From Prauserella flavalba (GTDB lineage Bacteria; Actinomycetota; Actinomycetes; Mycobacteriales; Pseudonocardiaceae), in NCBI RefSeq assembly GCF_003202235.1, contig NZ_MASU01000009.1, forward strand, positions 126,501 to 190,500: a stretch of 64,000 nt of DNA, in the 5' to 3' direction. The first letter of the stretch is position 1. Each line of letters opens with the position of its first letter. Positions 35,456 through 44,155 of the stretch are shown in pieces. Position numbers and translations under genes: made by a program. Below the pieces are notes generated by a model that was given only the letters and a program-made list of their open reading frames with translations, searched no databases and was not told the origin of the DNA.

Positions 35456-37768
35456 GTGGCAACAACGCAGCACAGTTCTGCCCTAAACCCGGACATCGGC
35501 GCCACCGTGCTGGGGTATCCGAGGATCGGTCCGCGCAGGGAGCTCAAGAAGGCACTCGAGTCCTACTGGTCAGGGCACACCGGGACGGACGAGCTCGAGG
35601 CCACCGCGGCGGCGCTGCGCCGCTCGACGTGGGAGACGTTGTACGCGAATGGGCTGGATTCCGTTCCCGGCAACACGTTCTCGTTCTACGACCAGGTGCT
35701 GGACACCGCGCAGCTGTTCGACGCGGTACCGGAGCGCTACCGCGGACTGTCCACACTGGGTTCCTACTTCGCGATGGCGAGGGGACGCCCGGGGCTGAGC
35801 CCGCTGGAGCTGACCAAGTGGTTCGACACCAACTACCACTACCTGGTGCCGGAACTGTCGCCGGACACCCGCTTCCGCCTGGCGACGGCCAAACCACTCG
35901 CCGAGTACCGGGAGGCGAGAGAACTCGGGATCACCACGCGGCCGGTACTGCCGGGACCGCTGACGTTCCTGCTGCTCGCCAAGCCGGCGGCGGACTCGCC
36001 CGCCGGCTTCCGCACGCTCGACCTGCTCGACGGCCTGCTCGACGTCTACGCGGAGCTGCTGGAACTGCTCGCCGCCGAGGGCGTCGCGTGGGTGCAGTTC
36101 GACGAGCCCGCGTTCGTCGCCGACCGTACGCCGGAGGAGCTGCGGGCGCTCGGATCCGCCTACACGCGCCTGTGCGCTCTTCCCTCCCGGCCGAGCCTTC
36201 TGGTGGCCGGGTACTTCGGCAGGCTCGGCGACGCGCTCGGGGTGCTGGCCGGCACGGGCGTCGAGGGCCTCGCCGTCGACCTGGTGAGCGACGAACGGGC
36301 GCTGGCGGAGCTGACCGCCGAGCGGCGCCTGCGCGACAAGACGGTGGTCGCAGGGCTCGTCGACGGGCGCAACGTGTGGCGCACGGACCTGCGCGCCGCG
36401 GTGCGCACGGCGGCGTGCCTGCTCGGCTCGGTCCGTGATCTGGGTGTCTCCACGTCGTGCTCACTGCTGCACGTGCCCTACGACCTGGACGCCGAGCGCG
36501 GCCTCGATCCCGTGGTGCGGCAACGGCTCGCCTTCGCCGCGCAGAAGGTGACCGAGGTGGTGACCATCGCCCGTGCCCTGCGCGAGGGCACCGGGGCCGT
36601 GGCCGGCGAGCTGGCCCGCGCGGACCAGGCGAGGGGCCTGGCCGGCAGGCGGGACGACCAGGTTCGCGCGCGGCTCAGCGCACTGCGCCCGGAACACCGG
36701 CGCAGGCCCGGATACGCCCGGCGCGCCGCCGCGCAACGAGACCGCCTGCGCCTGCCCGCGCTGACCACCACGACGATCGGCTCGTTCCCGCAGACGTCCG
36801 AGGTGCGCGCCGCGCGGGCGGGGCTGCGCGCCGGTCGTATCGACGAGGCCGGGTACACGGCCGCCATGCGGGCCGAGATCGAGCGCGTGGTGCGCCTGCA
36901 GGAGGACATCGGACTGGACGTACTGGTGCACGGCGAACCCGAGCGCAACGACATGGTGCAGTACTTCGCCGAACGGCTCGACGGGTTCGCGGCCACCGAG
37001 CACGGCTGGGTGCAGTCGTACGGATCGCGGTGCGTGCGCCCACCGATCCTGCACGGCGACGTGTCGCGGGCCCGGCCGATCACGGTCGGCTGGAGCACCT
37101 ACGCGCAGTCGCTTACCGACCGTCCGGTGAAGGCCATGCTGACCGGGCCGGTGACGATGCTGGCGTGGTCGTTCGTCCGCACCGATCAGCCGCTCGCCGA
37201 GACCGCCGACCAGGTGGCGCTCGCGCTGCGCGACGAGGTCGCCGATCTGGAGCGGGCAGGGCTGCGCATCGTTCAGGTGGACGAGCCCGCGTTGCGCGAG
37301 CTGCTGCCACCACGGCAGGAGCGGCAACAGGAGTACGTGGACTGGGGTGTCGCCGCGTTCCGCCTCGCGACCGCGGGCGTCGCTGACGCCACGCAGATCC
37401 ACACGCACCTGTGCTACTCCGAGTTCGGCGACGTGATCGCGGCGATCGACGCACTCGACGCCGACGTGACCTCGCTGGAAGCAGCACGGTCCACTATGGA
37501 GGTTCTGCACGACCTGGCCGCGGCCGGGTTCAGCCGTGCCGTCGGGCCAGGTGTGTACGACATCCACTCGCCCCGAGTGCCGGACCGCGACGAGATCCGC
37601 GCGGCGCTCGCGGCCGCCGTGGCGGCGCTGCCTGCCGAACGGTTGTGGGTGAACCCGGACTGTGGCCTGAAGACGCGACGCTACCCGGAGATCGAGCCCG
37701 CGCTGCGGGCGCTGGTCGAGGCGGCGCACGCAGCACGTCAGGACTCCGCTCCGCCCAGCCTGCGGTAG
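35456..37768 (+). CDS. metE: Cobalamin-independent methionine synthase
   Basis: 770 residues from GTG 35456 (GAGGAGAG upstream), full length. The N-terminal barrel begins [22 protein letters not shown] with [13 protein letters not shown]. The catalytic C-terminal barrel has [67 protein letters not shown], the zinc ligands in [10 protein letters not shown] and the terminal [12 protein letters not shown]. It transfers methyl from 5-methyl-THF-polyglutamate to homocysteine without B12. Expression should be governed by the riboswitch just upstream. Its 3' end overlaps the next, opposing gene by 31 bases. Confidence 0.98.
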   Translation: MATTQHSSALNPDIGATVLGYPRIGPRRELKKALESYWSGHTGTDELEATAAALRRSTWETLYANGLDSVPGNTFSFYDQVLDTAQLFDAVPERYRGLSTLGSYFAMARGRPGLSPLELTKWFDTNYHYLVPELSPDTRFRLATAKPLAEYREARELGITTRPVLPGPLTFLLLAKPAADSPAGFRTLDLLDGLLDVYAELLELLAAEGVAWVQFDEPAFVADRTPEELRALGSAYTRLCALPSRPSLLVAGYFGRLGDALGVLAGTGVEGLAVDLVSDERALAELTAERRLRDKTVVAGLVDGRNVWRTDLRAAVRTAACLLGSVRDLGVSTSCSLLHVPYDLDAERGLDPVVRQRLAFAAQKVTEVVTIARALREGTGAVAGELARADQARGLAGRRDDQVRARLSALRPEHRRRPGYARRAAAQRDRLRLPALTTTTIGSFPQTSEVRAARAGLRAGRIDEAGYTAAMRAEIERVVRLQEDIGLDVLVHGEPERNDMVQYFAERLDGFAATEHGWVQSYGSRCVRPPILHGDVSRARPITVGWSTYAQSLTDRPVKAMLTGPVTMLAWSFVRTDQPLAETADQVALALRDEVADLERAGLRIVQVDEPALRELLPPRQERQQEYVDWGVAAFRLATAGVADATQIHTHLCYSEFGDVIAAIDALDADVTSLEAARSTMEVLHDLAAAGFSRAVGPGVYDIHSPRVPDRDEIRAALAAAVAALPAERLWVNPDCGLKTRRYPEIEPALRALVEAAHAARQDSAPPSLR

Positions 37769-38838
37769 ACCACGGCCTGCTGCCGTAGCCGTTCGGCGTC
37801 GTCGCAGCGGTCCTCGTCGTCGAGCCGGTCGGCGAGCTGGTCGGCGTCGTCGGCGAGCCGGTGCAGTTCGGCGGGCGACCTGCCCTCGGCGATGAGCCGA
37901 GCCTGCTCGGCCGCGTGCCGCAACGCGGCCGAGCAGGCTTCCCGCGCGGCCGGGGGAAGGGCACAGTCGAGGGCGTCCCGCTGGAACGCCTCCCGGACCT
38001 GGCCTGCCGCACGGGTGAGGACGCCGGCGAGCGCGGCCGGCACCCCGGCGTCGTGCTCCGCGGCGTCGTAGTCGTCCCACAGCGCGGTGGCGCCGAACGG
38101 TCCGACGCTGTCGACGGGATGGACCCAGTGACCGTCCGACACGCTCGCGTAGCCGTCGTTCGCCTCGACACCGGCCACGCGGGCGAGCGGGAGACCGGAA
38201 CCGTCCACAATGGTCCCGGCCAGCTCCTCGGCCCGGATGCGGGCCTCGCCGGGGCCGGCGAGGAACAGCACCTTCTGCCGCACCCGCCAGTACTGCAACC
38301 GGATTCCGGGTGGGAAGGGGCCGCGCGCGGCGAGTGCGGGCTCACTCCGCTCGCCGTGCCGGGCGAGCAGGCGCGCGCGGCCCGAGGTCAGTGCGTCGGC
38401 GTAATGCTCGACGTGGGCGTGTTCGAACGGTCCGTAGGGCGTCCGGTCGCCGAGGTGCCCGAGCGCGGCTCGCGGGTAGTCGCCGTCGAGGAACTCGCGC
38501 TGCCCCGGCGGAAGGTCCCCGCACGGCACCGGGGCCTCCACGAAGTACAGCGAGGGCCGGTCGCCGGTGCGGTGGAAGGGATGGCGCAGGTAGCCGGCGA
38601 GGCGAAGCTGCGCGTCGTCGGCGTCGAGCGCCGCCGCCCGCACCTCGAGCCACGCGACCCACAGCCGCACGGCCCTGCCCCGCCGCCGTCGTTCCCACGC
38701 CTCGACGTCCGCCGCCTCCTGCCGTGCCCGGTAGGCGAGGTCGCTCCAGTCGTCGTCGGCGAAGCGGCTCGCCCGGCGCCGCGCGTCCTCGACCGCCCTC
38801 GCCAGGCGCGCCCAGTCGCCGGCGCCGCTGATGCTCAC
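37738..38838 (-). CDS. Uncharacterised actinobacterial protein
   Basis: 366 residues from GTG 38838 with GGAGGAG upstream. I do not recognise a domain. The N-terminal third is helical and Trp/Arg-rich ([52 protein letters not shown]). The middle has conserved-looking segments ([78 protein letters not shown]), and the C-terminus is helical and charged. No signal or membrane segment. Opposed to metE with overlapping ends, so a functional link is not implied. Confidence 0.7.
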   Translation of the reverse strand: MSISGAGDWARLARAVEDARRRASRFADDDWSDLAYRARQEAADVEAWERRRRGRAVRLWVAWLEVRAAALDADDAQLRLAGYLRHPFHRTGDRPSLYFVEAPVPCGDLPPGQREFLDGDYPRAALGHLGDRTPYGPFEHAHVEHYADALTSGRARLLARHGERSEPALAARGPFPPGIRLQYWRVRQKVLFLAGPGEARIRAEELAGTIVDGSGLPLARVAGVEANDGYASVSDGHWVHPVDSVGPFGATALWDDYDAAEHDAGVPAALAGVLTRAAGQVREAFQRDALDCALPPAAREACSAALRHAAEQARLIAEGRSPAELHRLADDADQLADRLDDEDRCDDAERLRQQAVVYRRLGGAES

Positions 38839-39047
38839 GGCACTCCTCCGTCCGCTTCCGGTCCATCCGCTTCCGGCGAGGCGTGTCGCGGCAGCGCACG
38901 CCCGGCGGGTCTCCCGGCCCACCCGACCTCCCCACAGTGACGACCCCAGTTGCACCGGCGACGCGACCGTGATCCAGGGGGTTTTCACGGCCGCGGCCAC
39001 CGGGGGCTAACGTGACAGGTGTCAACAGCACGTAGCCACGACCAAAT

Positions 39048-39075
39048 GTAGCGCGCTACGTAGGTAGTCCGCTAC
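39048..39075. promoter_or_regulatory. GTAG...CTAC palindromes before the first DUF5753-type regulator
   Basis: GTAGCGCGCTAC (39048-39059) is a perfect 12-base palindrome, followed at once by GTAGTCCGCTAC (39064-39075). They lie 64-91 bases before the TTG start of the regulator at 39139 in a 300-base gap that otherwise shows nothing coding. Related sequences occur at 41060-41088 and 54054-54127. Autoregulatory operators are the likeliest reading. Confidence 0.5.
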
Positions 39076-39138
39076 GCCTCGGCGTGGCCTATTCGGGTGA
39101 ATGCGCGCGCATGTCACCCCACGCCGAGAGGTGGCCAC

Positions 39139-40005
39139 TTGGTCGAGCCGGGGAAGACCGCGGTCAGGCGAGCCGTCGGCCGCGAGCTCAAGCGGATGCG
39201 CAACGCCACGGGACTGAACCTGAAGGCGGCCGCCCAGGCGGCGGGCGAGACCGGGGACAAGGCGCTCATGCAGGTCGAGCGCGGCCGCAACCTTCCGCAG
39301 GTCGCCAACATCGACACGCTGCTGTCCACCTACGGCTGCCGCGACCAGCTCCCGAACTTCCGCTCCCTGCTCAAGAACGCGGGCAAACGGAACTGGAAGG
39401 ACTGGTGGGAGTACAGCTTCCCCGCCGACTTCGTGCCCGAGCAGTCCAAGCTGCTGCTGAGCTGCGAGGCCTCCGCGGTGCGGCTGCGGATGTACCAGGC
39501 GCAGTTCGTGCCGGAGCTGTTCCAGACCGGCGACTACGCCGAGGCGCTGGTGCGTGCGAGCATGCCGCACGCGAGCGACGACGAGGTCCGGCTGTGGAGC
39601 AGGCTCGCCGAGGGCAGGCAGGACGTGCTCGACCGGCCGGAACCGCCCGACGTGCAGTGTGTTCTCGACGAGGCGGTGCTGCGCCGGACGGTCGGCGGGC
39701 ACGACGTGCTCGCCGCCCAGCTCGCACACCTCGCCGAGCTGGCGGCGCGGCCGAACGTCGACATCCGGGTGCTGACCGAGGAGTCCGGCGCGCACGCGGG
39801 CACGGGCGGGAGCTTCACGCGCATCGCGCTGCTGCCCGAGCTGCCGACCTATCCCGGCATCGTGCACGTCCGCACCGCCGCGCACGACCTCTACTACGAG
39901 GAGCCGGACGAGATCGAGCCCTTCGACGAGGTCTGGACCCTGCTGCTGGAGCAGGCGCTGTCCGCCGACGAGTCGCTCGCGCTGCTGGAGGACGCGGCGG
40001 GCTAG
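39139..40005 (+). CDS. XRE-family regulator with DUF5753-like C-terminal domain
   Basis: 288 residues from TTG 39139 (GAGAGG upstream; ATG 39097 is an in-frame alternative). The N-terminal helix-turn-helix is readable (VGRELKRMRNATGLNLKAAAQAAGETGDKALMQVERGRNLPQVANIDTLLSTYG). The rest matches the large ligand-like domain of actinobacterial WhiJ/Scr1-type regulators: EASAVRLRMYQAQFVPELFQTGDYAEALVRA, RLAEGRQDVLDRPEPPDVQCVLDEAVLRR, LAELAARPNVDIRVLTEESGAH. Usual partners of this family (DUF397 peptides) were not found beside it. A second regulator of the same type follows 48 bases later. Confidence 0.85.
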   Translation: MVEPGKTAVRRAVGRELKRMRNATGLNLKAAAQAAGETGDKALMQVERGRNLPQVANIDTLLSTYGCRDQLPNFRSLLKNAGKRNWKDWWEYSFPADFVPEQSKLLLSCEASAVRLRMYQAQFVPELFQTGDYAEALVRASMPHASDDEVRLWSRLAEGRQDVLDRPEPPDVQCVLDEAVLRRTVGGHDVLAAQLAHLAELAARPNVDIRVLTEESGAHAGTGGSFTRIALLPELPTYPGIVHVRTAAHDLYYEEPDEIEPFDEVWTLLLEQALSADESLALLEDAAG

Positions 40006-40053
40006 AGTGACGGGCGAACGGTCCCGTGACTCCAGCGCAGAAGGACAACCCCC

Positions 40054-40926
40054 GTGGTCGCACCGACTCCGGTCGTCACCGCCGACTGGTTCGCCGCGCG
40101 CATTTCCGAGCTCCGGGAGGCCAGCGGCCGCACTCCCGGCGAGCTCGCGGCCGCGCTCGGGAGGAGCGCCTCGGGGGTGCGTCACTTCGAGTCGTCGACG
40201 CGGCTCGTCGGCAAGCGGTACCTCAAGCTCGTGCTGGAGGAGCTCGGCCACGGTCATCTCGTCGGTCCCTATTCCACGGTCATCGAACGTTCGCGCGCGA
40301 AACCGCTGTGGTGGCAACAGGTTCTGCCGCAGGTGAAGCGTTCGGAGAAGCCCTCGGAGCTGCACCAGCTCGAACTCCTGGTCAACTTCGAGTCCTCGGC
40401 CACCCGGATCGGCGCCTACGCCCCGGACGCCCTGCCGGACCTGGTCCAGACCTCGGCCTACGCCGCGGCGCTGCACCGGATCGCCGAACCGCTGCTCCCG
40501 GAACTGCACCGGGAGCTGCTGCCCGGCCGTCGCGCGTTGCTCGACCAGCCCGACCCGCCACGACTGCACGTCCTCGTCGAGGAAACCGTGCTGCGCAGGG
40601 AGATCGGCGGACCCGAAGTGCTGCGGGAACAACTCGAGCACCTGACCGCGCTCGCCGCCCGGCCCGCCGTCGCCGTCCAGGTGGTTCCGTCCACTGCCGC
40701 GACGGGCACGGAAGGGAACTTCTCCGTGCTGGACCTGGCCGACGAGCTCGACGGCGACCCCGGAGCCGTGTTCGTCAAGACCGCCGCGGACTGGGTGCAC
40801 TTCCGGCAACCCGCCAAGGTCGCCCGGTACCGCGCCCGCTGGTCGACCCTGCTGCAGCACGCGCTCCCCCCGGAGCAGTCGCGGGCGACCATCGAGCGGC
40901 TGGCACGGGAACTCCGCCCGCGCTAG
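40054..40926 (+). CDS. XRE-family regulator with DUF5753-like C-terminal domain, paralogue
   Basis: 290 residues from GTG 40054 with AAGGAC upstream. The HTH lies at about 10-65 (WFAARISELREASGRTPGELAAALGRSASGVRHFESSTRLVGKRYLKLVLEEL). The DUF5753-like body then follows the same plan as its neighbour (FESSATRIGAYAPDALPDLVQTSAYAAALHRI, LLPGRRALLDQPDPPRLHVLVEETVLRREIGG, LTALAARPAVAVQVVPSTAATG). Sequence divergence from the neighbour is large, so this is an old duplication. The pair is probably co-transcribed. Confidence 0.85.
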   Translation: MVAPTPVVTADWFAARISELREASGRTPGELAAALGRSASGVRHFESSTRLVGKRYLKLVLEELGHGHLVGPYSTVIERSRAKPLWWQQVLPQVKRSEKPSELHQLELLVNFESSATRIGAYAPDALPDLVQTSAYAAALHRIAEPLLPELHRELLPGRRALLDQPDPPRLHVLVEETVLRREIGGPEVLREQLEHLTALAARPAVAVQVVPSTAATGTEGNFSVLDLADELDGDPGAVFVKTAADWVHFRQPAKVARYRARWSTLLQHALPPEQSRATIERLARELRPR

Positions 40927-41059
40927 CGCAACACCCCCTCGGCAATCGTCCCCACAGGTTCGGGTTGGCGGCGTGGCCGGAACCCGAAGGAGGCGGGGCC
41001 ACGCCGCCAACGGCTACGTGTTGCGGATGAACGGTCCTGTAACAGCAGCCGCGGCCAGC

Positions 41060-41088
41060 GTAGCACGCTACTTCGGACCGCGCTACAC
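41060..41088. promoter_or_regulatory. GTAGC-type palindrome between converging genes
   Basis: GTAGCACGCTAC (41060-41071), then CCGCGCTACACC, whose complement GGTGTAGCGCGG shares GTGTAGCGCGGT with the GntR/GNAT promoter at about 54115. Located in the 202-base convergent gap between the second DUF5753-type regulator and the GNAT-like gene, so it may be a terminator-side element or a relic operator. Confidence 0.35.
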
Positions 41089-41128
41089 CGCGGTGTCACG
41101 CATTTTCGGTCCACTGTGGACCACCGCG

Positions 41129-41800
41129 TCACTCCGGGTCGTCGTGCCCCGTGGGCCACCAGTTGTTCAGCAGGCTCATCCTGGCCTCGAGCAGTGCCGG
41201 ATTGCGCAGGTCGAGCACGTGCACCTCGCGCCAGCGGTAGAACCCGATCCGCTCCAGCATCGCGGCCATCCGCACGGCGGCGAGCTCCGCGGAGACGCGG
41301 TCCGGCGCACTGCCGCGGAAGTCCAGCGGCGACAGGCGGCACGCCGCGAGCCGCGCGGTCGGCGCGAGCGTGCGCAGGGCCCCGGCGATCAGCGGGCCGG
41401 CGAGCCCGTGCCCCCGCCACTGCGTACCGAGCGTGACGTCGCGCAGGATCACCATGCGCGGCGGCCCCTCGCTGATCTGCGCGTCGAGTTCCGGATGCAG
41501 GCGTCCGTCCGCGGAATCCAGCACCGTTTCGGCGATGAACTCCAGCGCCCATTCGCCGAGTGCCACGGAGTCCAGCAAATTGCGCTCACGCTGCAGATCC
41601 GCGATGACCAGGGAGATGTCCCCGACGTGCCGGAACTGCTCGGGGCACAATTCCAGTTCCCACACGTCGGCCGACACGTCCCAGCGTTCGGGCAGGTGGT
41701 CCTCGTCGTCGATGTGCCACCAGAGCCGGTCGTGCCGGATGGACAGCCTGATGTTCAACGGGTTGGCAGGCAGGTCCGGGGCATCAGGCGCCAATGTCAT
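41129..41800 (-). CDS. GNAT-like protein with actinobacterial N-terminal domain, paralogue 1
   Basis: 223 residues. N-terminal domain: DLPANPLNIRLSIRHDRLWWHIDDEDHLPERWDVSADVWELELCPEQFRHVGDISLVIADL. C-terminal GNAT-like core: VTLGTQWRGHGLAGPLIAGALRTLAPTARLAACRLSPLDF, where QWRGHGLA is the acetyl-CoA loop, followed by AMLERIGFYRWREVHVLDL. It is clearly paralogous, over its full length, to the protein at 53348-54031. Substrate unknown; linkage to XRE or GntR regulators in both loci suggests regulated, perhaps developmental, expression. Confidence 0.75.
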   Translation of the reverse strand: MTLAPDAPDLPANPLNIRLSIRHDRLWWHIDDEDHLPERWDVSADVWELELCPEQFRHVGDISLVIADLQRERNLLDSVALGEWALEFIAETVLDSADGRLHPELDAQISEGPPRMVILRDVTLGTQWRGHGLAGPLIAGALRTLAPTARLAACRLSPLDFRGSAPDRVSAELAAVRMAAMLERIGFYRWREVHVLDLRNPALLEARMSLLNNWWPTGHDDPE

Positions 41801-41874
41801 GAGGCCACCTCACTTGCGTCACCGAGTCGGTAGCTCCGACCGATGTTCCGTCAACCGACACGAGGGTTGCAAGG

Positions 41875-41949
41875 CTACATAGTGACGTTCGGGTAACAAG
41901 ATACCCCGGCGGAATTCTCCCACCGGGGCAACTTGCGAATTCTGTTCAT
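41875..41949 (-). CDS. Candidate 24-residue peptide immediately downstream of the radical SAM gene
   Basis: ATG 41949 lies 12 bases after the radical SAM stop on the same strand, with GGGAAA upstream, and the frame closes at TAG 41875. The peptide begins MNRIRKLPRW and ends SCYPNVTM: basic start, one Trp and one Cys. Codons are AT-richer than those of neighbours (AGA, ATT, AAT, GTA, TCT, TGT, ACT). A RiPP precursor or regulatory peptide is conceivable; a chance frame is equally possible, since TsrM-type enzymes act on free tryptophan. Confidence 0.25.
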   Translation of the reverse strand: MNRIRKLPRWENSAGVSCYPNVTM

Positions 41950-41960
41950 GTAGTTTCCCG

Positions 41961-43679
41961 TCAGGTACACACCACCTGAGCTGGGGATTCTACTGTGCGT
42001 ATTTCCCGGAGGATTTCCGTTCGTCTGGGCCAATGCGACCAGAAAGCGCCCGTGTACCCGAGCTGTACAGCGCGTAACAGGAAGGGGTTGTCGGCATAGT
42101 TGTCGTCGTCCTCCGTGAGGCCCTCCAGCGTGGGGAGCATGACGCGGTACCGCTCCCGCTCCGGCACGAGATCCCACAGCAACCGCACGCTGTTGACCCA
42201 CCGGCCGCCCGGCGTGCGCACCGTCTCCGGCTCCTCCGGCAGCAGCGGCGACAGGTAGTACACCGGCCGGAACCGGCCGCGCGCGTCGAACACGAACTGC
42301 CGCTCGTAGTCCACCACCGGGCAGTCTCCCATCGGCGTGAGCACGATCGGCTCCTCCGCGGTGTCCGACTGCAGCCCCGGCACGGTCCGCGTCCCGCCGC
42401 ACTCCTCGGCGAGCCGGATGCCGAGCGGCGAGTACGGGAACGCCCGGATGCCGAGGCTGTAGCCGACCACGGCGACATCGAGGTCCAGCGTCCGCCGCAC
42501 GGCGTCGCGCACGGTCTCCTCGGTCTCGCCCGGCATCCCGAGCAGCACCTCGACCATCACCGGGATGCCGTGGCGCCGCGCCAGCTCGCACACCTCCCGC
42601 GCGTCGTCGAACGTGTAGTACCGCCTGCCGCCCGCGGTGAGCTTCCAGCCGTCGAGCATGTCCTCCCTGACGTGGTCGGGCGCGAGGTTGATGCCCGCGC
42701 AGCCCGCGTCGGCCAGCAACGCCATCAGCTCCTCGTCGAACGGCCTCGGCTGGGCGTAGACCCAGAGCCGCAGGTCGTGCAGCGGCGACCGCGCGCTCGC
42801 GGCCTTGCGCCGCACGATCTCCCGGAGCACGGCCTTGCTGTGGGCGATCACGAGGTTGAACTCGCTGTCGGTGGTATGCAGATCGTGCACGCCCTGCGCG
42901 ACCAGCGACTCCATCTCGTCCACGACCGCCCCGACCGTCCGCCGCGTGAACAGCGTGCCCTTGGCGTCCGGCTCCACGCAGTGCGCGCACGCGAACGCGC
43001 ACCCGTTCTTGGTGAGGATGTTGCCGAGCCCGCCCGCGCGGTAGTACCGCAGGTTGTCGACCTTCCACGGCGTGGCCGAGCGGCGCGTGTAGGCGGTGGT
43101 GGCGTTCACCGCCTTCATCGACGTCCTGCCGAGGCCGGCGGGCGCGAGGTGCCTGCGGGGCCGGCCGTCCGGCTCCGGCGCGGGGACCCGCTCGACCCGG
43201 CCGCCGCCGCGGTTGACGAACAGGCCGGGAAGCTCCGCGGGGCGGCGGCCCGCGAGCAGCACCTCGGCGAGCGCGACGAGGAGGTGCTCCCCCGGGCCCT
43301 TCACACCGAAGTCGAGACCGAGGTAGTCGGTGAGCGCGTACGGCATCGACGAGAAGCCGACACCGCCGCCGACGAGCGGCGCGCGGGTCACCGACCGGAT
43401 TTCGGAAATGATGTCCCGATGGTCTCCGATGAACATTCTCTGCTGCTGCGCGTAAATGGTGTCGGTGTTGCGGATCGTGATCCCGACGAGTACGGGGTCA
43501 CGGTGTGTGAAATAGTCGTGCAGCACCTTTCGCCAATTGTCCCGTTCGAAGGTCAGATCCACGACCTCGGCGTCGAAACCGGCGGCCTCGAGCGAGGTCG
43601 TGAGGATGTCGAGCGCGTACGGGGTGATCGGGGGGTGCACGAGGTTCGGGTTGACGAGCGCGACCAGTGCCTTGCCCAT
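41961..43679 (-). CDS. Cobalamin-dependent radical SAM enzyme, TsrM-like (tryptophan methyltransferase family candidate)
   Basis: 572 residues. Residues 1-140 form a B12-binding Rossmann-like domain (VALVNPNLVHPPITPYALDILTTSLEAAGFDAEVVDL, PLVGGGVGFSSMPYALTDYLGLDFGVKGPGEHLL) that lacks the DxHxxG lower-ligand motif. Instead Arg70 in GITIRNTDT matches the arginine that, as I recall, lies under the cobalamin in TsrM. The SAM cluster motif CAFACAHC (Cys 227, 231, 234) is C-x3-C-x2-C, and GMPGETEET is the usual GxxGET-like strand. TsrM methylates C2 of L-tryptophan. Transcribed after XRE and AraC regulator genes on the same strand, 93 bases beyond the XRE stop. Substrate is inferred from family resemblance. 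Confidence 0.75.
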   Translation of the reverse strand: MGKALVALVNPNLVHPPITPYALDILTTSLEAAGFDAEVVDLTFERDNWRKVLHDYFTHRDPVLVGITIRNTDTIYAQQQRMFIGDHRDIISEIRSVTRAPLVGGGVGFSSMPYALTDYLGLDFGVKGPGEHLLVALAEVLLAGRRPAELPGLFVNRGGGRVERVPAPEPDGRPRRHLAPAGLGRTSMKAVNATTAYTRRSATPWKVDNLRYYRAGGLGNILTKNGCAFACAHCVEPDAKGTLFTRRTVGAVVDEMESLVAQGVHDLHTTDSEFNLVIAHSKAVLREIVRRKAASARSPLHDLRLWVYAQPRPFDEELMALLADAGCAGINLAPDHVREDMLDGWKLTAGGRRYYTFDDAREVCELARRHGIPVMVEVLLGMPGETEETVRDAVRRTLDLDVAVVGYSLGIRAFPYSPLGIRLAEECGGTRTVPGLQSDTAEEPIVLTPMGDCPVVDYERQFVFDARGRFRPVYYLSPLLPEEPETVRTPGGRWVNSVRLLWDLVPERERYRVMLPTLEGLTEDDDNYADNPFLLRAVQLGYTGAFWSHWPRRTEILREIRTVESPAQVVCT

Positions 43680-43772
43680 CGGGGCCTCCCACAGTCCATT
43701 GGGTACCGACTGCGGGAGTCTCGTCCACCCGGCGTCCCCGTAGCAGGGACCGTTTTCCGCTGGTCTCCGTGG

Positions 43773-44063
43773 TCAGCGAAGCCTGCGGCCACACCGCACG
43801 GCCGCGGCGAGCTCCTCGCCCGGCACGTCGAGCGCGGCGCTGAGCCAGCGGCGCCAGTACGGTCCCGGCACCCGCTTGCCCCGCTCCCAGCGGGCCACCT
43901 CGTCCCTGCTCACACTCTGGTTGGAGGAGAGGTCCACGAGCACGTCGGCGAGCTGGTACTGCGTGAGCCCCCGCATTTTCCTGACCCGACGCACGAGTTC
44001 CCAGATCGGTTCTCCGTCACCGTTTTCGCGCGGCGCTCGCTGCGCGGGCGCATTGGTCGTCAT
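43773..44063 (-). CDS. Small XRE-family helix-turn-helix regulator
   Basis: 96 residues from ATG 44063. WELVRRVRKMRGLTQYQLADVLVDLSSNQSVSRDEVARWERGKRVPGPYWRRWLSAALDVPGEEL is a single Cro/CI HTH with little else. An upstream in-frame ATG at 44159 would overlap the AraC stop as ATGA and add 32 residues, but those codons are AT-rich and look non-coding. Sits between the AraC regulator and the TsrM-like enzyme on one strand, so it probably takes part in controlling that enzyme. Confidence 0.75.
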   Translation of the reverse strand: MTTNAPAQRAPRENGDGEPIWELVRRVRKMRGLTQYQLADVLVDLSSNQSVSRDEVARWERGKRVPGPYWRRWLSAALDVPGEELAAAVRCGRRLR

Positions 44064-44155
44064 GTCACCGACAATAGGATCGGGCTGGCCCCTCAGCGAG
44101 CCGTTTCGCGCCTCGTCGTGTCCTTCTTGCGAATCGTCATAGGAATACATGGTCA

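Noticed and set aside
39139-40926. Toxin-antitoxin or DUF397 partner peptide beside the DUF5753-type regulators
   Set aside because: No small in-frame gene with a ribosome-binding site was found before, between or after the two regulators.
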